From contig NZ_LQWY01000012.1 of the NCBI RefSeq assembly GCF_001643235.1, positions 1 through 64,000 of the forward strand: DNA of 64,000 nucleotides. The letters run 5' to 3'. Origin of the DNA: Domibacillus aminovorans (GTDB taxonomy: Bacteria > Bacillota > Bacilli > Bacillales > Domibacillaceae). The notes beneath the pieces were generated by a model. It saw only the letters and a program-made list of their open reading frames with translations, made no database searches and was not told where the DNA came from. Position numbers and translations under genes: made by a program. Shown here piece by piece: positions 1 through 8,259 of this stretch (positions are counted from its first letter, which is position 1; each line of letters starts with the position of its first letter).

Positions 1-1023
1 GAAAGCAAGGACGCGTAAAAAGCGGAGGCCATTGGCGATATCAAAACGCATGCTATAGTCTTCAATAGTCTGGAAAAATCCAACGAAAAGAGCGGGAACA
101 AGAAGCACAAACGGCGTTCCGTTAATCAAAATCGCGATCCTTCCTTCCAGAAGATTGGCCGCGACCATATCAGGCCTTTCCGTGTTATCAATCGTCGGGA
201 AGGGCGTCATGGTCTGATCTTCAATCAATTGTTCGATATAGCCGGATTCAAGGATACCGTCAATGTCAATTCTGTTTAATCGTGTACGCACTTCTTTCAC
301 GACGTCCTCTTTCGCTATGCCTTTTAGGTACATAATGGAAACGTCTGTTTTCGTCATTTGTCCGATTGTCATCGATTCCACCCATAAATCCGGGCTTTTA
401 ATAATTCGGCGAACCATGGCGATGTTTGTTTCGTTGGTTTCTGTAAATCCTTCTTTGGATCCACGGATCGAAATATGCGTCGTCGGCTCTTGAATGGCTC
501 GTTTTTCCCCGCCCTGTGTACCAGCTGTCAGCACTTCGTCGATTCCATCAATCAGAATGAGGGTATTGCCCGCCATTAAAGTGTCGACGATTTCCTCCTG
601 GTTACGCATCGATTGAACTTGACCGAGCGGAACGACCTCATCCGTGATCAGACCCATCAGGTCTTCAGGAGTACGTTTTTCCTGTAAATGATTGCTCTTC
701 ATGATCGACTCAATGAAGAATTCGTCCACGGCTCGACTGTCTACGAGTCCTTTCACAAAAAGAACCGCGGCGTCCGTTTTTGCCTGATAGCCGATTTTGA
801 CTTTTCGAATGACAATATCCGGGCTGTTTCCAGTGATTCGTTTGATGTCCTCCAGATTTTTGGAGAGAGAAAAGTCGATCATGACAGAAGACTTCTGTGC
901 ATAGATCTCTTCTTTTGGCTGTTGTGGATCGCTTCTGTTTTTCTTTTGTTTCTGTGCATAGATCTCTTCTTTTGGCTGTTGTGGATTGCTTCTGTTTTTC
1001 TTTTGTTTAAAGAATGAAAGCAT
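1..1023 (-). CDS. GerA-family spore germinant receptor A subunit, 5' part (runs off left edge)
   Basis: The frame is open from an ATG at 1023 down to base 1, about 341 residues, and has no stop inside the window. After a basic, Gln-rich N-terminal tail (residues 6-43) comes a soluble domain with the features of the GerA N-terminal domain: an early VLFVKGLVDS-like strand, the LIDGIDEVL segment, a block with TETNETNIAMVRRII, then VSIMYLKGIA and a membrane segment beginning at about ILINGTPFVLLVPALFVG. Family members (GerAA, GerBA, GerKA) sit in the inner spore membrane and form a nutrient-gated channel with B and C subunits. A ribosome site (AAAGG) lies about 10 bases before the ATG. The partner subunits would be expected to the left of this window. 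Which receptor it belongs to cannot be told from the sequence. The N-terminal tail contains an exact-length tandem repeat (separate entry). Confidence 0.88.
   Translation of the reverse strand, partial: MLSFFKQKKNRSNPQQPKEEIYAQKQKKNRSDPQQPKEEIYAQKSSVMIDFSLSKNLEDIKRITGNSPDIVIRKVKIGYQAKTDAAVLFVKGLVDSRAVDEFFIESIMKSNHLQEKRTPEDLMGLITDEVVPLGQVQSMRNQEEIVDTLMAGNTLILIDGIDEVLTAGTQGGEKRAIQEPTTHISIRGSKEGFTETNETNIAMVRRIIKSPDLWVESMTIGQMTKTDVSIMYLKGIAKEDVVKEVRTRLNRIDIDGILESGYIEQLIEDQTMTPFPTIDNTERPDMVAANLLEGRIAILINGTPFVLLVPALFVGFFQTIEDYSMRFDIANGLRFLRVLAF
895..1008 (-). repeat. 57-bp tandem duplication inside the germinant receptor gene
   Basis: Two adjacent 57-bp units, 895-951 and 952-1008, differ at one base. 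They encode two consecutive 19-residue units (KQKKNRS[N/D]PQQPKEEIYAQ) in the cytosolic N-terminal tail of the gerA-type protein. The length is a multiple of three, so the frame is kept. The near identity suggests a recent duplication by slippage. Confidence 0.95.
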
Positions 1024-1154
1024 CGTATTAACTTACCTTTCTTTCTTTTTTCATCCATTCTGTCCAGGTACTTGCCCGCTTATACATATTGGTTGTTTAA
1101 ATGGAAAAGAGGAGATCACTTTGGTCTGTACGAAAACGCACATTAATTCTCACC

Positions 1155-1184
1155 AACCTGTCCCTTTTTGAGACAGGTTTTTTC
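1155..1184 (+). terminator. Rho-independent terminator on the plus strand
   Basis: An 8-bp perfect stem (AACCTGTC at 1155-1162 with GACAGGTT at 1172-1179) is followed directly by a run of T on the plus strand. No convincing plus-strand gene precedes it. A 16-codon frame (TTG at about 1123 after GAGGAG, stop inside the loop) ends here, but I cannot show that it is translated. The rest of the 1024-1308 gap holds the start signals of the flanking genes and nothing else that I recognise. Confidence 0.7.
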
Positions 1185-1308
1185 CTTTACACCCAAAAGA
1201 ACATATGTTTTTATAATTACTTGTCCCATCACCCTACTTACATTGTTCCAATGAAAACAATACACTGCTGAACTAAAGGTTGCACACGAATTGAAAGGAG
1301 ATATAAAC

Positions 1309-2439
1309 ATGGCATTTTTCAGAAAACGCGGAGACTCTTGGCAATATCGGATCAGCTACGTGGATCCGATCACGAACATGTCAAAAGAGAAATCAAAAGG
1401 CGGCTTTAAGACAAAGAAGGAAGCACAGCTTGCTGCGCATGAAATAGAAAAACAACTCGGGGAAGGTTTTGAACAAACCGATATTACCTTAAAGGCTTAC
1501 CTGCACGAATGGCTACATGAATTTAAAAAGGGTACGATCCGCAAAAATACATTCAACCTGCATGAAGCAAATATCCGGAATCATATCCTTCCACACTTTA
1601 AAAACGTTTTACTGATCAAGGTAAAACCGATCATGTATCAGAAATTCTTAAATGGTCTTTCAAACCAATACAGCAAACGGGCCGTTGAAATTGTACACAG
1701 CACAATGTATAACGCCATGAACAAAGCTGTTACGCTCGAAAAACTTGAAAAAAACCCCTGTGAAGGGGCCACGATTAAAGGAGAACATAAAAAGAGAGAG
1801 TTTCAATTCTTAGAAAATCAGCATATTCCTCCCTTTTTAAAAACCGCGCGGCAGTACGGATATATTTACTGGATCTTTTTCAGAGTGTTAATTGAAACGG
1901 GGATGCGTAAAGGGGAAGCCGCTGCCTTGAAATGATCCGACATCAACTTTAAAGAGCAGACAATCAGCATCAACGAAACGTTGGATTTTAAGGTAAAAAC
2001 GAAAGATGAGTTATTCGGTAACACAAAAACATATCGCTCGAATCGGGTCATCACTATCAGTCAACCACTTGTTCAGGCGTTACAGCACCATATCAAGCAT
2101 CAAAATCAGCATAAGCTCGTATTTGGAGAACAGTATCATCATGATTTAAATCTTGTCCTATGCCGTGATGATGGCAATTTCATGCCACAGTCAACGTTAT
2201 TTAATGCGTTTGCCCGTATATTGAAACAAGCAGACCTTCCCTCTCTACCAATCCATTCTCTGCGGCATACTCATGCTGTTCTACAGCTGGAAGCCGGAGC
2301 TGATATGAAATATATTCAGGAGCGTTTAGGTCATGGTAGCATGTCGATCACAGCCGATGTATATGCGCATGTTTCTAAAAAGATGGAACAAGATCAGATG
2401 AACCGGTTTGAAGATTATACAAAGGGAATGCTTGAATAA
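1309..2439 (+). pseudogene. int: Phage-type tyrosine integrase interrupted by one in-frame TGA
   Basis: Read through the stop, the frame encodes a 376-residue tyrosine recombinase of the Tn916/phage Int type: an N-terminal AP2-like arm-binding domain (about residues 1-50), a SAM-like core-binding domain (about 60-160) and the catalytic domain. Catalytic residues are all present: Arg200 in ETGMRKGE, His316 and Arg319 in HSLRHTH, His342 in LGHGS and Tyr352 in DVYAHV. The ATG at 1309 has an AGGAG eight bases upstream; a TTG at 1291 in the same frame is less likely. The only lesion is TGA at 1933-1935, directly after AAALK, where relatives normally carry Trp (TGG). One G-to-A change would explain it. 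The N-terminal product alone would lack His, Arg and Tyr and be inactive. No other phage or conjugative genes are seen, so this looks like a remnant, unless the TGA is read through or is a sequencing error. Confidence 0.9.
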
Positions 2440-2457
2440 ATATTGTTTTGAAAATAA

Positions 2458-2518
2458 AACCGGTCAAATTCCGGTCAACGCGCTTTCCTTTCGCTAAAAG
2501 ACTGGTATTTGACCGGTT
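2458..2518. repeat. Inverted-repeat cluster between integrase and glnA; possible attachment or arm sites
   Basis: A 12-bp perfect inverted repeat (AACCGGTCAAAT at 2458-2469 and ATTTGACCGGTT at 2507-2518) flanks a further copy of CCGGTCAA at about 2471-2478. The cluster starts 18 bases after the integrase stop and ends at the glnA terminator. Repeats next to int genes often bind Int or Xis or contain the crossover core, so a recombination site is inferred. No second att copy can be seen in this window. Confidence 0.45.
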
Positions 2519-2519
2519 C

Positions 2520-2554
2520 AAAAAACCCCTTAAAGCCATACGGCTCAAGGGGTT
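2520..2554 (-). terminator. glnA terminator
   Basis: On the minus strand a stem beginning AACCCCTTGAGCC pairs with GGCTTTAAGGGGTT and is followed by TTTTTT. It lies 8 bases past the glnA stop and fits the end of the glnRA transcript. Confidence 0.85.
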
Positions 2555-2561
2555 CAGCTGA

Positions 2562-3896
2562 TTAGAATGTTGTAAGGTATTGTTCACGTTCCCAAGGGTG
2601 TACTTGTGTGCGGAACATATCCCATTCAATTTCTTTCGCTTCAATGAAATGCTCGAGGATGTGTTCGCCAAGTGCATCTTTGATCGTGCTGCTATTTTTA
2701 AGAGCTTCAAGTGCCGCAGCAAGTGTTGCTGGAAGGTCACGTACACCTTCTGCTTCGCGCTCTTCTTTATCCATTGCATAGATGTTGCGGTCTACTGCTG
2801 GCGGCGGAGTCAATTGGTTTTTGATTCCGTCAAGGCCGGCTTTCAACAGAACAGCCATAGCAAGGTATGGATTCGCTGCCGGGTCCACGCTGCGCACTTC
2901 TACGCGTGTACTCATTCCACGTGAAGCCGGGATACGGATTAATGGGCTGCGGTTTTGGCCGGACCATGCGACGTAGCAAGGTGCTTCATAACCAGGTACG
3001 AGACGCTTGTATGAGTTAACAGTTGGGTTTGTAATTGCTGTGAATGCTTCTGCATGTTTAAGTGTGCCCGCGATGAATTGGTATGCTGTTTCACTCATTT
3101 GAAGTTGACCGTCTTCTTGGAAGAATGCATTTTTGCCTTCTTTAAATAAAGACATGTTGCAGTGCATACCAGAACCGTTAACACCGAACAATGGTTTTGG
3201 CATAAACGTTGCGTGCAAACCATGTTTACGGGCAATTGTTTTAACAACCAATTTAAACGTTTGGATCTCATCACATGCCGTCACAACATCAGCATATTTA
3301 AAGTCGATTTCATGCTGACCAGGTGCTACTTCATGGTGAGATGCTTCAATTTCAAAGCCCATCTCTTCAAGCTCAAGCACGATGTCGCGGCGGCAGTTTT
3401 CACCAAGATCGGTCGGCGCAAGGTCAAAGTAACCACCGTTATCATTTAGCTCAAGTGTCGGGTCACCATTCTGATCCAATTTGAAGAGGAAGAATTCAGG
3501 CTCAGGCCCAAGGTTGAAATTTGTGAAACCAAGCTCTTCCATTTCTTTTAACACACGCTTCAAGTTTGTACGCGGGTCTCCTGCGAATGGTGTGCCATCC
3601 GGCATATAAATATCACAGATAAGACGCGCCACTTTTCCTTTTTCAGCTGTCCAAGGGAATACAACCCATGTGTCAAGATCCGGATAAAGGTTCATGTCTG
3701 ATTCTTCAATGCGGACAAAACCTTCAATGGAAGATCCGTCAAACATCATTTTATTGTCGAGTGCTTTATCAAGTTGGCTCACTGGAATTTCAACGTTTTT
3801 AATTGTACCTAGAATATCCGTAAATTGAAGGCGGATAAATTTCACGTTTTCTTCTCCAGCCAATCGTTTAATGTCTTCGCGAGTATACTTGCTCAT
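2562..3896 (-). CDS. glnA: Glutamine synthetase, type I
   Basis: It makes glutamine from glutamate, ammonia and ATP in the cytosol, and in bacilli it also binds GlnR and TnrA when feedback inhibited. The 444-residue product matches the 444-residue B. subtilis enzyme in length and in its N-terminus ([11 protein letters not shown]). Visible landmarks are the beta-grasp domain with [10 protein letters not shown], the metal and glutamate site segments ([17 protein letters not shown]) and the ATP/glutamate segment NRSPLIRIP. The ATG at 3896 is chosen because it has nine-base spacing from GGAGGAG; the ATG two codons earlier is too close. It is cotranscribed with glnR, 47 bases upstream, and ends at a strong terminator. 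Confidence 0.98.
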   Translation of the reverse strand: MSKYTREDIKRLAGEENVKFIRLQFTDILGTIKNVEIPVSQLDKALDNKMMFDGSSIEGFVRIEESDMNLYPDLDTWVVFPWTAEKGKVARLICDIYMPDGTPFAGDPRTNLKRVLKEMEELGFTNFNLGPEPEFFLFKLDQNGDPTLELNDNGGYFDLAPTDLGENCRRDIVLELEEMGFEIEASHHEVAPGQHEIDFKYADVVTACDEIQTFKLVVKTIARKHGLHATFMPKPLFGVNGSGMHCNMSLFKEGKNAFFQEDGQLQMSETAYQFIAGTLKHAEAFTAITNPTVNSYKRLVPGYEAPCYVAWSGQNRSPLIRIPASRGMSTRVEVRSVDPAANPYLAMAVLLKAGLDGIKNQLTPPPAVDRNIYAMDKEEREAEGVRDLPATLAAALEALKNSSTIKDALGEHILEHFIEAKEIEWDMFRTQVHPWEREQYLTTF

Positions 3897-3943
3897 GTTC
3901 ATTCACTCCTCCTCAAAAATGTAAAACCTTATATGGCAAAAGA

Positions 3944-4339
3944 TTAGTGGAAAAACCGTCTCTCCACTTCTGAAGAGCGATTGAAACGTCCAGCATTGAT
4001 TAATTCCTTCCGGAGCAGCTTCCGCAGTTCTTCGTCAGTGAACTCTTTCTTCGGTTTTGCACTACTTTCTTTTGTTTCCAATTTTTCTGCCTGTGATTCA
4101 TCTTTTAGTAAAATTTTTTTAATCCCGGCCATATTAATACCTTGGTCGAGTAAGTCTTTTACTTCAAGAAGACGGTCAATATCGTTCAATGAATAAAGTC
4201 GCCGGTTTCCTTCAGAACGATCCGGGGTAATTAAATGATGCTGCTCATAATAGCGAATTTGCCTTGCAGATAAATCAGTAAGTTTCATAACGGTTCCCAT
4301 TGGAAAAAGTGGCATTGTCCGGCGAATATGGCTGCTCAT
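3944..4339 (-). CDS. glnR: Glutamine synthetase repressor, MerR family
   Basis: A 131-residue MerR-type regulator. The winged-helix DNA-binding part (about residues 14-80, including LSARQIRYYEQHHLI and SEGNRRLYSLNDIDRL) is nearly that of B. subtilis GlnR. The C-terminal tail after residue 90 (DEELRKLLRKELINAGRF, ending RFFH) matches the region that senses feedback-inhibited GlnA and relieves autoinhibition. It represses glnRA under nitrogen excess. The start at 4339 has AGGAGGGG upstream. Two GlnR-type operators lie directly in front of the gene, consistent with autoregulation. Confidence 0.97.
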   Translation of the reverse strand: MSSHIRRTMPLFPMGTVMKLTDLSARQIRYYEQHHLITPDRSEGNRRLYSLNDIDRLLEVKDLLDQGINMAGIKKILLKDESQAEKLETKESSAKPKKEFTDEELRKLLRKELINAGRFNRSSEVERRFFH

Positions 4340-4369
4340 GTTTTCCCCTCCTCTTTATCTGATGCTTTT

Positions 4370-4420
4370 ACTTTAATTGATGTCACTTAATTTGTCAATA
4401 CAATGTTATATTTTATAACA
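4370..4420 (-). promoter_or_regulatory. glnRA promoter with two GlnR/TnrA operators
   Basis: On the minus strand a perfect -35 TTGACA (4393-4398) is followed after 17 bp by TAAAGT (4370-4375). Operator 1, 4404-4420, is a perfect match to TGTNA-N7-TNACA and is palindromic (TGTTATATTTTATAACA). Operator 2, 4381-4397, has one mismatch to that consensus and overlaps the -35. Their starts are 23 bp apart, about two helical turns. This reproduces the two-operator layout known for the B. subtilis glnRA operon. Confidence 0.85.
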
Positions 4421-4422
4421 CG

Positions 4423-4455
4423 AAAAATTTCTCCTTAAAAAAGGAGAAATTTTTT
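4423..4455 (-). terminator. Terminator after the ynbB-type gene
   Basis: A 12-14-bp stem (arms 4423-4436 and 4441-4455) reads AAATTTCTCCTT / AAGGAGAAATTT on both strands, with T runs on the minus side. It starts three bases past the upstream gene's stop and separates it from the glnRA promoter. Confidence 0.85.
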
Positions 4456-4457
4456 CT

Positions 4458-5729
4458 TTATATCTGATTTTTTTCAATTAAATGATCGATCGCACTTATT
4501 ACGGCAATTTTCACATGTGCATATGTGAGCCCTCCCTGCACATACGCTGCATACGGTGGACGCAATGGACCATCTGCGGTGAGTTCAATACTCGCTCCTT
4601 GTATAAAGGTGCCAGCTGCCATAATAACATCGTCCTCATAGCCCGGCATATACGCTGGGGATGGCGTAACGTGTGAGTTAACCGGTGAGGCATATTGAAT
4701 CGCCTGACAAAACGCGATCATTTTGTCCCGATCATCAAACTGAACGGCTTGAATAAGATCAGTGCGCTCCTCTCTCCATGATGGCATTGTTTTCATACCA
4801 AATAGCTCTAACAGCGCCGAGGTGAAAATCGCCCCTTTTAAACTTTCTGCCACGACGTGCGGCGCGAGAAAGAATCCTTGATACATTTCTTGAAGACTGT
4901 AAAGACTTGCTCCTGCTTCTGCACCAATTCCCGGCGATGTCATACGATAAGAACAGCTTTCTACATATTCTTTTTTCCCCGCGATGTAGCCCCCTATTTT
5001 GGCAAGACCGCCTCCTGGGTTTTTAATTAATGAGCCTGCAATCAGATCAGCTCCTACATGAAGCGGTTCTTTTTTTTCAACAAATTCACCGTAACAATTG
5101 TCAACAAAGACGACCGCAGATGGTTTAATGTCCTTTACAAAGCGGCACATTTCACCGATTTCTTCTATCGTAAAAGAAGGTCTGACCGCGTAGCCTTTGG
5201 AACGCTGAATCGCAATCATTTTTGTTTTATCTGTAATGCTTGTACGAATTTTTTCAAAATCAGGTCGTCCGTTTTCATTGAGATCAACGTGCTTGTATGT
5301 AATACCAAATTCCCGCAACGATCCGTTTGATGGTTCTCGTATGCCAATAATATCATCGAGCGTATCGTACGGTTTTCCGGTAATGTAGAGCAGCTCGTCG
5401 CCCGGGCGTAAAATGCCGAACAGAGAGATCGTAATGGCATGTGTGCCAGAAATAATTTGCGGACGCACGAGCGCACTTTCACCGCCAAATACATCTGCAT
5501 ATACACGTTCAAGTGTATCGCGGCCTGAATCGTCATACCCGTATCCAGTAGACGGCGTAAAATGAAAATCGCTCACCTGGTTTTTTTGAAAGCTTTGCAA
5601 AACGCGAAATTGATTGTATTCCGCCATCTGTTCTACTTGTTCATGAACAGTCGCAATTTTCCGTTCCGCTTCCTCTGCTTTTTCACGAATAAGAGCTCCA
5701 TTTTTTAGTAAATCAAATATACTAGTCAT
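4458..5729 (-). CDS. ynbB: PLP-dependent methionine gamma-lyase-like protein (aluminium-resistance family)
   Basis: The 423-residue product is a fold-type I PLP enzyme of the family annotated as aluminium resistance protein or methionine gamma-lyase-like, whose B. subtilis member is YnbB, also encoded beside glnR. The likely PLP lysine is K236 in GSLIKNPGGGLAK. PSTGYGYDDSGRD near residue 60, ISGTHAI near 93 and VDNCYGEF near 210 fit the cofactor pocket. The real substrate is not established. The gene faces a divergent TRIC-type gene across 138 bases. Its start at 5729 has GAAGGA upstream. In B. subtilis hflX lies upstream of ynbB; it is absent here. Confidence 0.9.
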   Translation of the reverse strand: MTSIFDLLKNGALIREKAEEAERKIATVHEQVEQMAEYNQFRVLQSFQKNQVSDFHFTPSTGYGYDDSGRDTLERVYADVFGGESALVRPQIISGTHAITISLFGILRPGDELLYITGKPYDTLDDIIGIREPSNGSLREFGITYKHVDLNENGRPDFEKIRTSITDKTKMIAIQRSKGYAVRPSFTIEEIGEMCRFVKDIKPSAVVFVDNCYGEFVEKKEPLHVGADLIAGSLIKNPGGGLAKIGGYIAGKKEYVESCSYRMTSPGIGAEAGASLYSLQEMYQGFFLAPHVVAESLKGAIFTSALLELFGMKTMPSWREERTDLIQAVQFDDRDKMIAFCQAIQYASPVNSHVTPSPAYMPGYEDDVIMAAGTFIQGASIELTADGPLRPPYAAYVQGGLTYAHVKIAVISAIDHLIEKNQI

Positions 5730-5867
5730 CGTTATAATCCTTCTTTCTTGTTCACTTTTTCCATCATAGCAAAATCACCGTTTTCTTAAAAGAAAAATAG
5801 CCGTTCGTCGAATGATGGATTATAATAAAGCCGAACATTTTACACGTTGAATGAAAGAAGGCTCAGA

Positions 5868-6476
5868 ATGGATATTACATGGGATGTGTTAACAATCATT
5901 GGAACGTTTGCCTTTGCGATTTCAGGCGCAATTGTTGCAATGGAAGAAGAATACGATTTATTTGGCATATATGTATTAGGAATGATTACCGCATTTGGCG
6001 GTGGAGCGATCCGAAACTTATTAATCGATGTTCCTGTTTCAACTTTATGGGAACAAGGTGAATTTTTTACGATAGCGATATTATCGATAACAGCAATCGT
6101 TCTATTTCCACAAAACCTGCTCCGCTACTGGCCTATATGGGGCAACTTATTTGATGCGATTGGGTTGTCTGCGTTTGCTATTCAAGGCGCGTTATACGCA
6201 GTAGGCATGGGGCATCCGCTCAGTGCCGTTGTCATGGCAGCGGTGTTAACCGGAAGTGGCGGCGGACTTGTCCGCGATGTGCTTGCTCAGCGGAAACCAA
6301 CTCTTTTACGAAATGAGGTGTACGGTGTGTGGGCGGCGCTTGCCGGCATGTTCATTGCACTAAACATTGTACAGTCACCCGCACAAATCTTTATTTTATT
6401 CCTATTCATAACGGTTTTACGTATTCTTTCCTATAAATATAGCTGGTATTTACCCAAACGAACAATGAAACGATAA
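5868..6476 (+). CDS. TRIC-type cation channel family membrane protein (UPF0126)
   Basis: A 202-residue hydrophobic protein with about six to seven membrane segments arranged as an internal repeat. The repeat is marked by two glycine-rich motifs, GGGAIRN at about residue 45 and GGGLVRD at about 130, which are hallmarks of the bacterial TRIC/YicG/YvgT family of trimeric monovalent-cation channels. The physiological role in bacilli is not established. ATG at 5868 is chosen over an in-frame TTG at 5847 because AAAGAAGG lies just upstream. A perfect -10 (TATAAT, 5821-5826) precedes it but no clear -35 is visible. It is one of only three plus-strand genes in the window and ends before a bidirectional hairpin. 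Confidence 0.85.
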   Translation: MDITWDVLTIIGTFAFAISGAIVAMEEEYDLFGIYVLGMITAFGGGAIRNLLIDVPVSTLWEQGEFFTIAILSITAIVLFPQNLLRYWPIWGNLFDAIGLSAFAIQGALYAVGMGHPLSAVVMAAVLTGSGGGLVRDVLAQRKPTLLRNEVYGVWAALAGMFIALNIVQSPAQIFILFLFITVLRILSYKYSWYLPKRTMKR

Positions 6477-6574
6477 TCTTTAGCATTCGCCGAGATTCAG
6501 CAGGTGCTTTTTCTTTTGCCGACACGCAGAAAATGAGTAAGATGAATAGGTACGAAGGGCTTGGTCCACGTACA

Positions 6575-6607
6575 AAAACAGAGCCTAGATCACACTGGCT
6601 CTGTTTT
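6575..6607. terminator. Bidirectional terminator between convergent genes
   Basis: An 11-bp perfect stem (AAAACAGAGCC 6575-6585, GGCTCTGTTTT 6597-6607) has T-rich flanks on both strands. It serves the plus-strand TRIC gene and the minus-strand tetR gene. The last codons of tetR lie inside one arm. Confidence 0.8.
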
Positions 6608-7222
6608 CAATAAAAATCTGTCGCCTCTTCCTGATTTCATCGCTTCTTCTGTCAGCAAAGAATGAATCATCATATCGTTGAAGATGTGGGCGATCGTTTC
6701 AATGGACAGTTCTCCATCTTTTTTAAACCATTTATACATCCAGTTAATGATACCCATAATCGCCATTGTAGAAATTTCAGCGGGTACTTCTTGACGAAAA
6801 TCACCGGTAGACTGCCCATCTCGAATGACCTGAAGAAGCAGTTTGCGGTATTCATCCCGTTTTTCATTAATTCGCTCTTCAAAATCACCTTTCAAATACG
6901 TACTCTCCTGATAGAATACCGTAATATGCGGTTTGTACAAGTCAAAAATTCTTGTAAATGATGTGATGATGGCACATAACCTCGACACAGGATCGGTTTC
7001 TTTATCGTGTGATTCCTTCGCTTTATTAAGTAAATACGAAATAAATACGTCGTGAATATGATAAAGCAGTTCATCTTTTGATTTAAAATTGTGATAAAAG
7101 CCGCCTTTTGACGTACCACATTCATCGACAATCTGATCGACGGTCACACCGTGGTAACCATGTTGTTCAAACATAATTAAGGCCGTTTCAATGATTCTTT
7201 CTTTAACGGGTTTCTTTTTCAT
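6590..7222 (-). CDS. TetR/AcrR family transcriptional regulator
   Basis: A 210-residue one-domain regulator plus ligand-binding part. The N-terminal helix-turn-helix spans about residues 7-55: RIIETALIMFEQHGYHGVTVDQIV followed by TSKGGFYHNFKSKDELL, which is typical TetR. The C-terminal helical part resembles FadR/YsiA-type regulators of fatty acid degradation, but the ligand cannot be named. The start at 7222 (MKKKPVKER) has AAAAGG nine bases upstream; the longer form starting at 7276 would overlap spoVK. It lies 37 bases downstream of spoVK. No operator or obvious target gene is visible next to it. Confidence 0.85.
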   Translation of the reverse strand: MKKKPVKERIIETALIMFEQHGYHGVTVDQIVDECGTSKGGFYHNFKSKDELLYHIHDVFISYLLNKAKESHDKETDPVSRLCAIITSFTRIFDLYKPHITVFYQESTYLKGDFEERINEKRDEYRKLLLQVIRDGQSTGDFRQEVPAEISTMAIMGIINWMYKWFKKDGELSIETIAHIFNDMMIHSLLTEEAMKSGRGDRFLLKTEPV

Positions 7223-7259
7223 TATCATCATCCTTTTCGACATTTTACCACATACGTCA

Positions 7260-8174
7260 TTATTTCGACAATTCAAAATCTTCCCCTTTTAATAGTCTCA
7301 AATCCTTTTTCGAATGCATCGTCTGTTTCATTAAACGAATCGCCTGCTTTCTTGCGGCTTTCTCGATCATCGTCCGTATGTTACGGCCATTCGCAAAACG
7401 AAATCCTTGCTTTCTTTTTTCTTCAGCTATCTTTTCCATCAAAATCGGTTTCGCTGCCGAATCGATGTCGTACCATTTTTCGTGCGCGCTCTGTTCTGCT
7501 ATTTGGTACAGTTCATCCACCGTGTAATCGGCAAAATGATGTGTAATGGGAAAACGAGATTGCAACCCTGGATTAAGCGTTAAAAAGTGTGCCATTTCCC
7601 TTGGATATCCCGCTAAAATTAAAATAAAGTCATTTTGATGATCTTCCATTTGCTTCACAAGCGTATCGATCGCTTCTTTGCCAAAATCCTTTTCGCCGCC
7701 ACGTGCAAGTGAATAGGCTTCATCAATAAACAGCACACCGCCCAGCGCTTTTTTTACGAGATCCCGTGTTTTTTGCGCTGTGTGGCCGATGTATTCTCCG
7801 ACGAGATCAGCCCGTTCCGCTTCAATAAAATGTCCTTTTTCAAGAATACGAAGCCGTTTAAACATCGAGGCGATAATGCGGGCAGCCGTCGTTTTTCCTG
7901 TGCCTGGATTGCCTGTAAAGAGCATATGAAGCATTTGCCCTTTCGCTTGAATGCCTGCTTCGATTCGCTTTTGATTTATATAAGCTGTTGCATATAATTC
8001 ACGAACGAGTATTTTTAAATCGGCAAGGCCGATCAACTGTTCCATCTCTTTTTCAATATCGAGAAGTACCTCGTGGGCAGGATGACGGTACCATTCTGGT
8101 TCTGCTGCCAGCGGCGTTTTTTCTTTCGGCTGAAAGACGACATGAATGCGGCCTGGTTGATTGATCTGCTTCAT
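7260..8174 (-). CDS. spoVK: Stage V sporulation protein K, AAA ATPase
   Basis: A 304-residue AAA-family ATPase of the CbxX/CfqX type. Walker A is GNPGTGKT at about residues 88-95 and Walker B is GGVLFIDEAYSL at about 153, with a conserved arginine segment near LQSRFP. In B. subtilis SpoVK is needed for spore maturation, is made in the mother cell and is encoded close to hfq, as here. The start at 8174 (MKQINQ) follows AAAAGGGG; upstream in-frame extension to 8231 would run into the hfq terminator. A sigma-E-like -10 element lies about 24 bases before the ATG. Confidence 0.93.
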   Translation of the reverse strand: MKQINQPGRIHVVFQPKEKTPLAAEPEWYRHPAHEVLLDIEKEMEQLIGLADLKILVRELYATAYINQKRIEAGIQAKGQMLHMLFTGNPGTGKTTAARIIASMFKRLRILEKGHFIEAERADLVGEYIGHTAQKTRDLVKKALGGVLFIDEAYSLARGGEKDFGKEAIDTLVKQMEDHQNDFILILAGYPREMAHFLTLNPGLQSRFPITHHFADYTVDELYQIAEQSAHEKWYDIDSAAKPILMEKIAEEKRKQGFRFANGRNIRTMIEKAARKQAIRLMKQTMHSKKDLRLLKGEDFELSK

Positions 8175-8197
8175 GCCAACAGCCCCCTTTTCCTTCA

Positions 8198-8205
8198 ATT
8201 GTATG
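8198..8205 (-). promoter_or_regulatory. Candidate mother-cell sigma promoter -10 for spoVK
   Basis: CATACAAT on the minus strand matches the sigma-E -10 consensus. The -35 region here is T-rich and only weakly matches. The element sits just downstream of the hfq terminator, so spoVK would have its own sporulation promoter, in line with sigma-E control in B. subtilis. Confidence 0.5.
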
Positions 8206-8212
8206 CTTAGAA

Positions 8213-8241
8213 ATAAAAAAAAGACCCGCATCTATGCGGGC
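8213..8241 (-). terminator. hfq terminator
   Basis: CCCGCAT and its complement around a three-base loop (8224-8241) are followed on the minus strand by eight T. It lies just after the hfq stop. Confidence 0.85.
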
Positions 8242-8259
8242 CCTTCATTCACATCGTCA

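Noticed and set aside
1024-1308. Remnant tRNA or tmRNA as integrase target
   Set aside because: No cloverleaf-type pairing, T-loop or CCA end could be found in this gap.
1933-1935. TGA in the integrase as a selenocysteine or reassigned codon
   Set aside because: No SECIS-like hairpin is evident after the TGA, other genes here use TGA as a normal stop, and Trp is the expected residue. A nonsense mutation is simpler.
2375-2779. Minus-strand 134-codon open frame across int end and glnA
   Set aside because: Overlaps glnA in another frame, crosses its terminator and has no recognisable domain.
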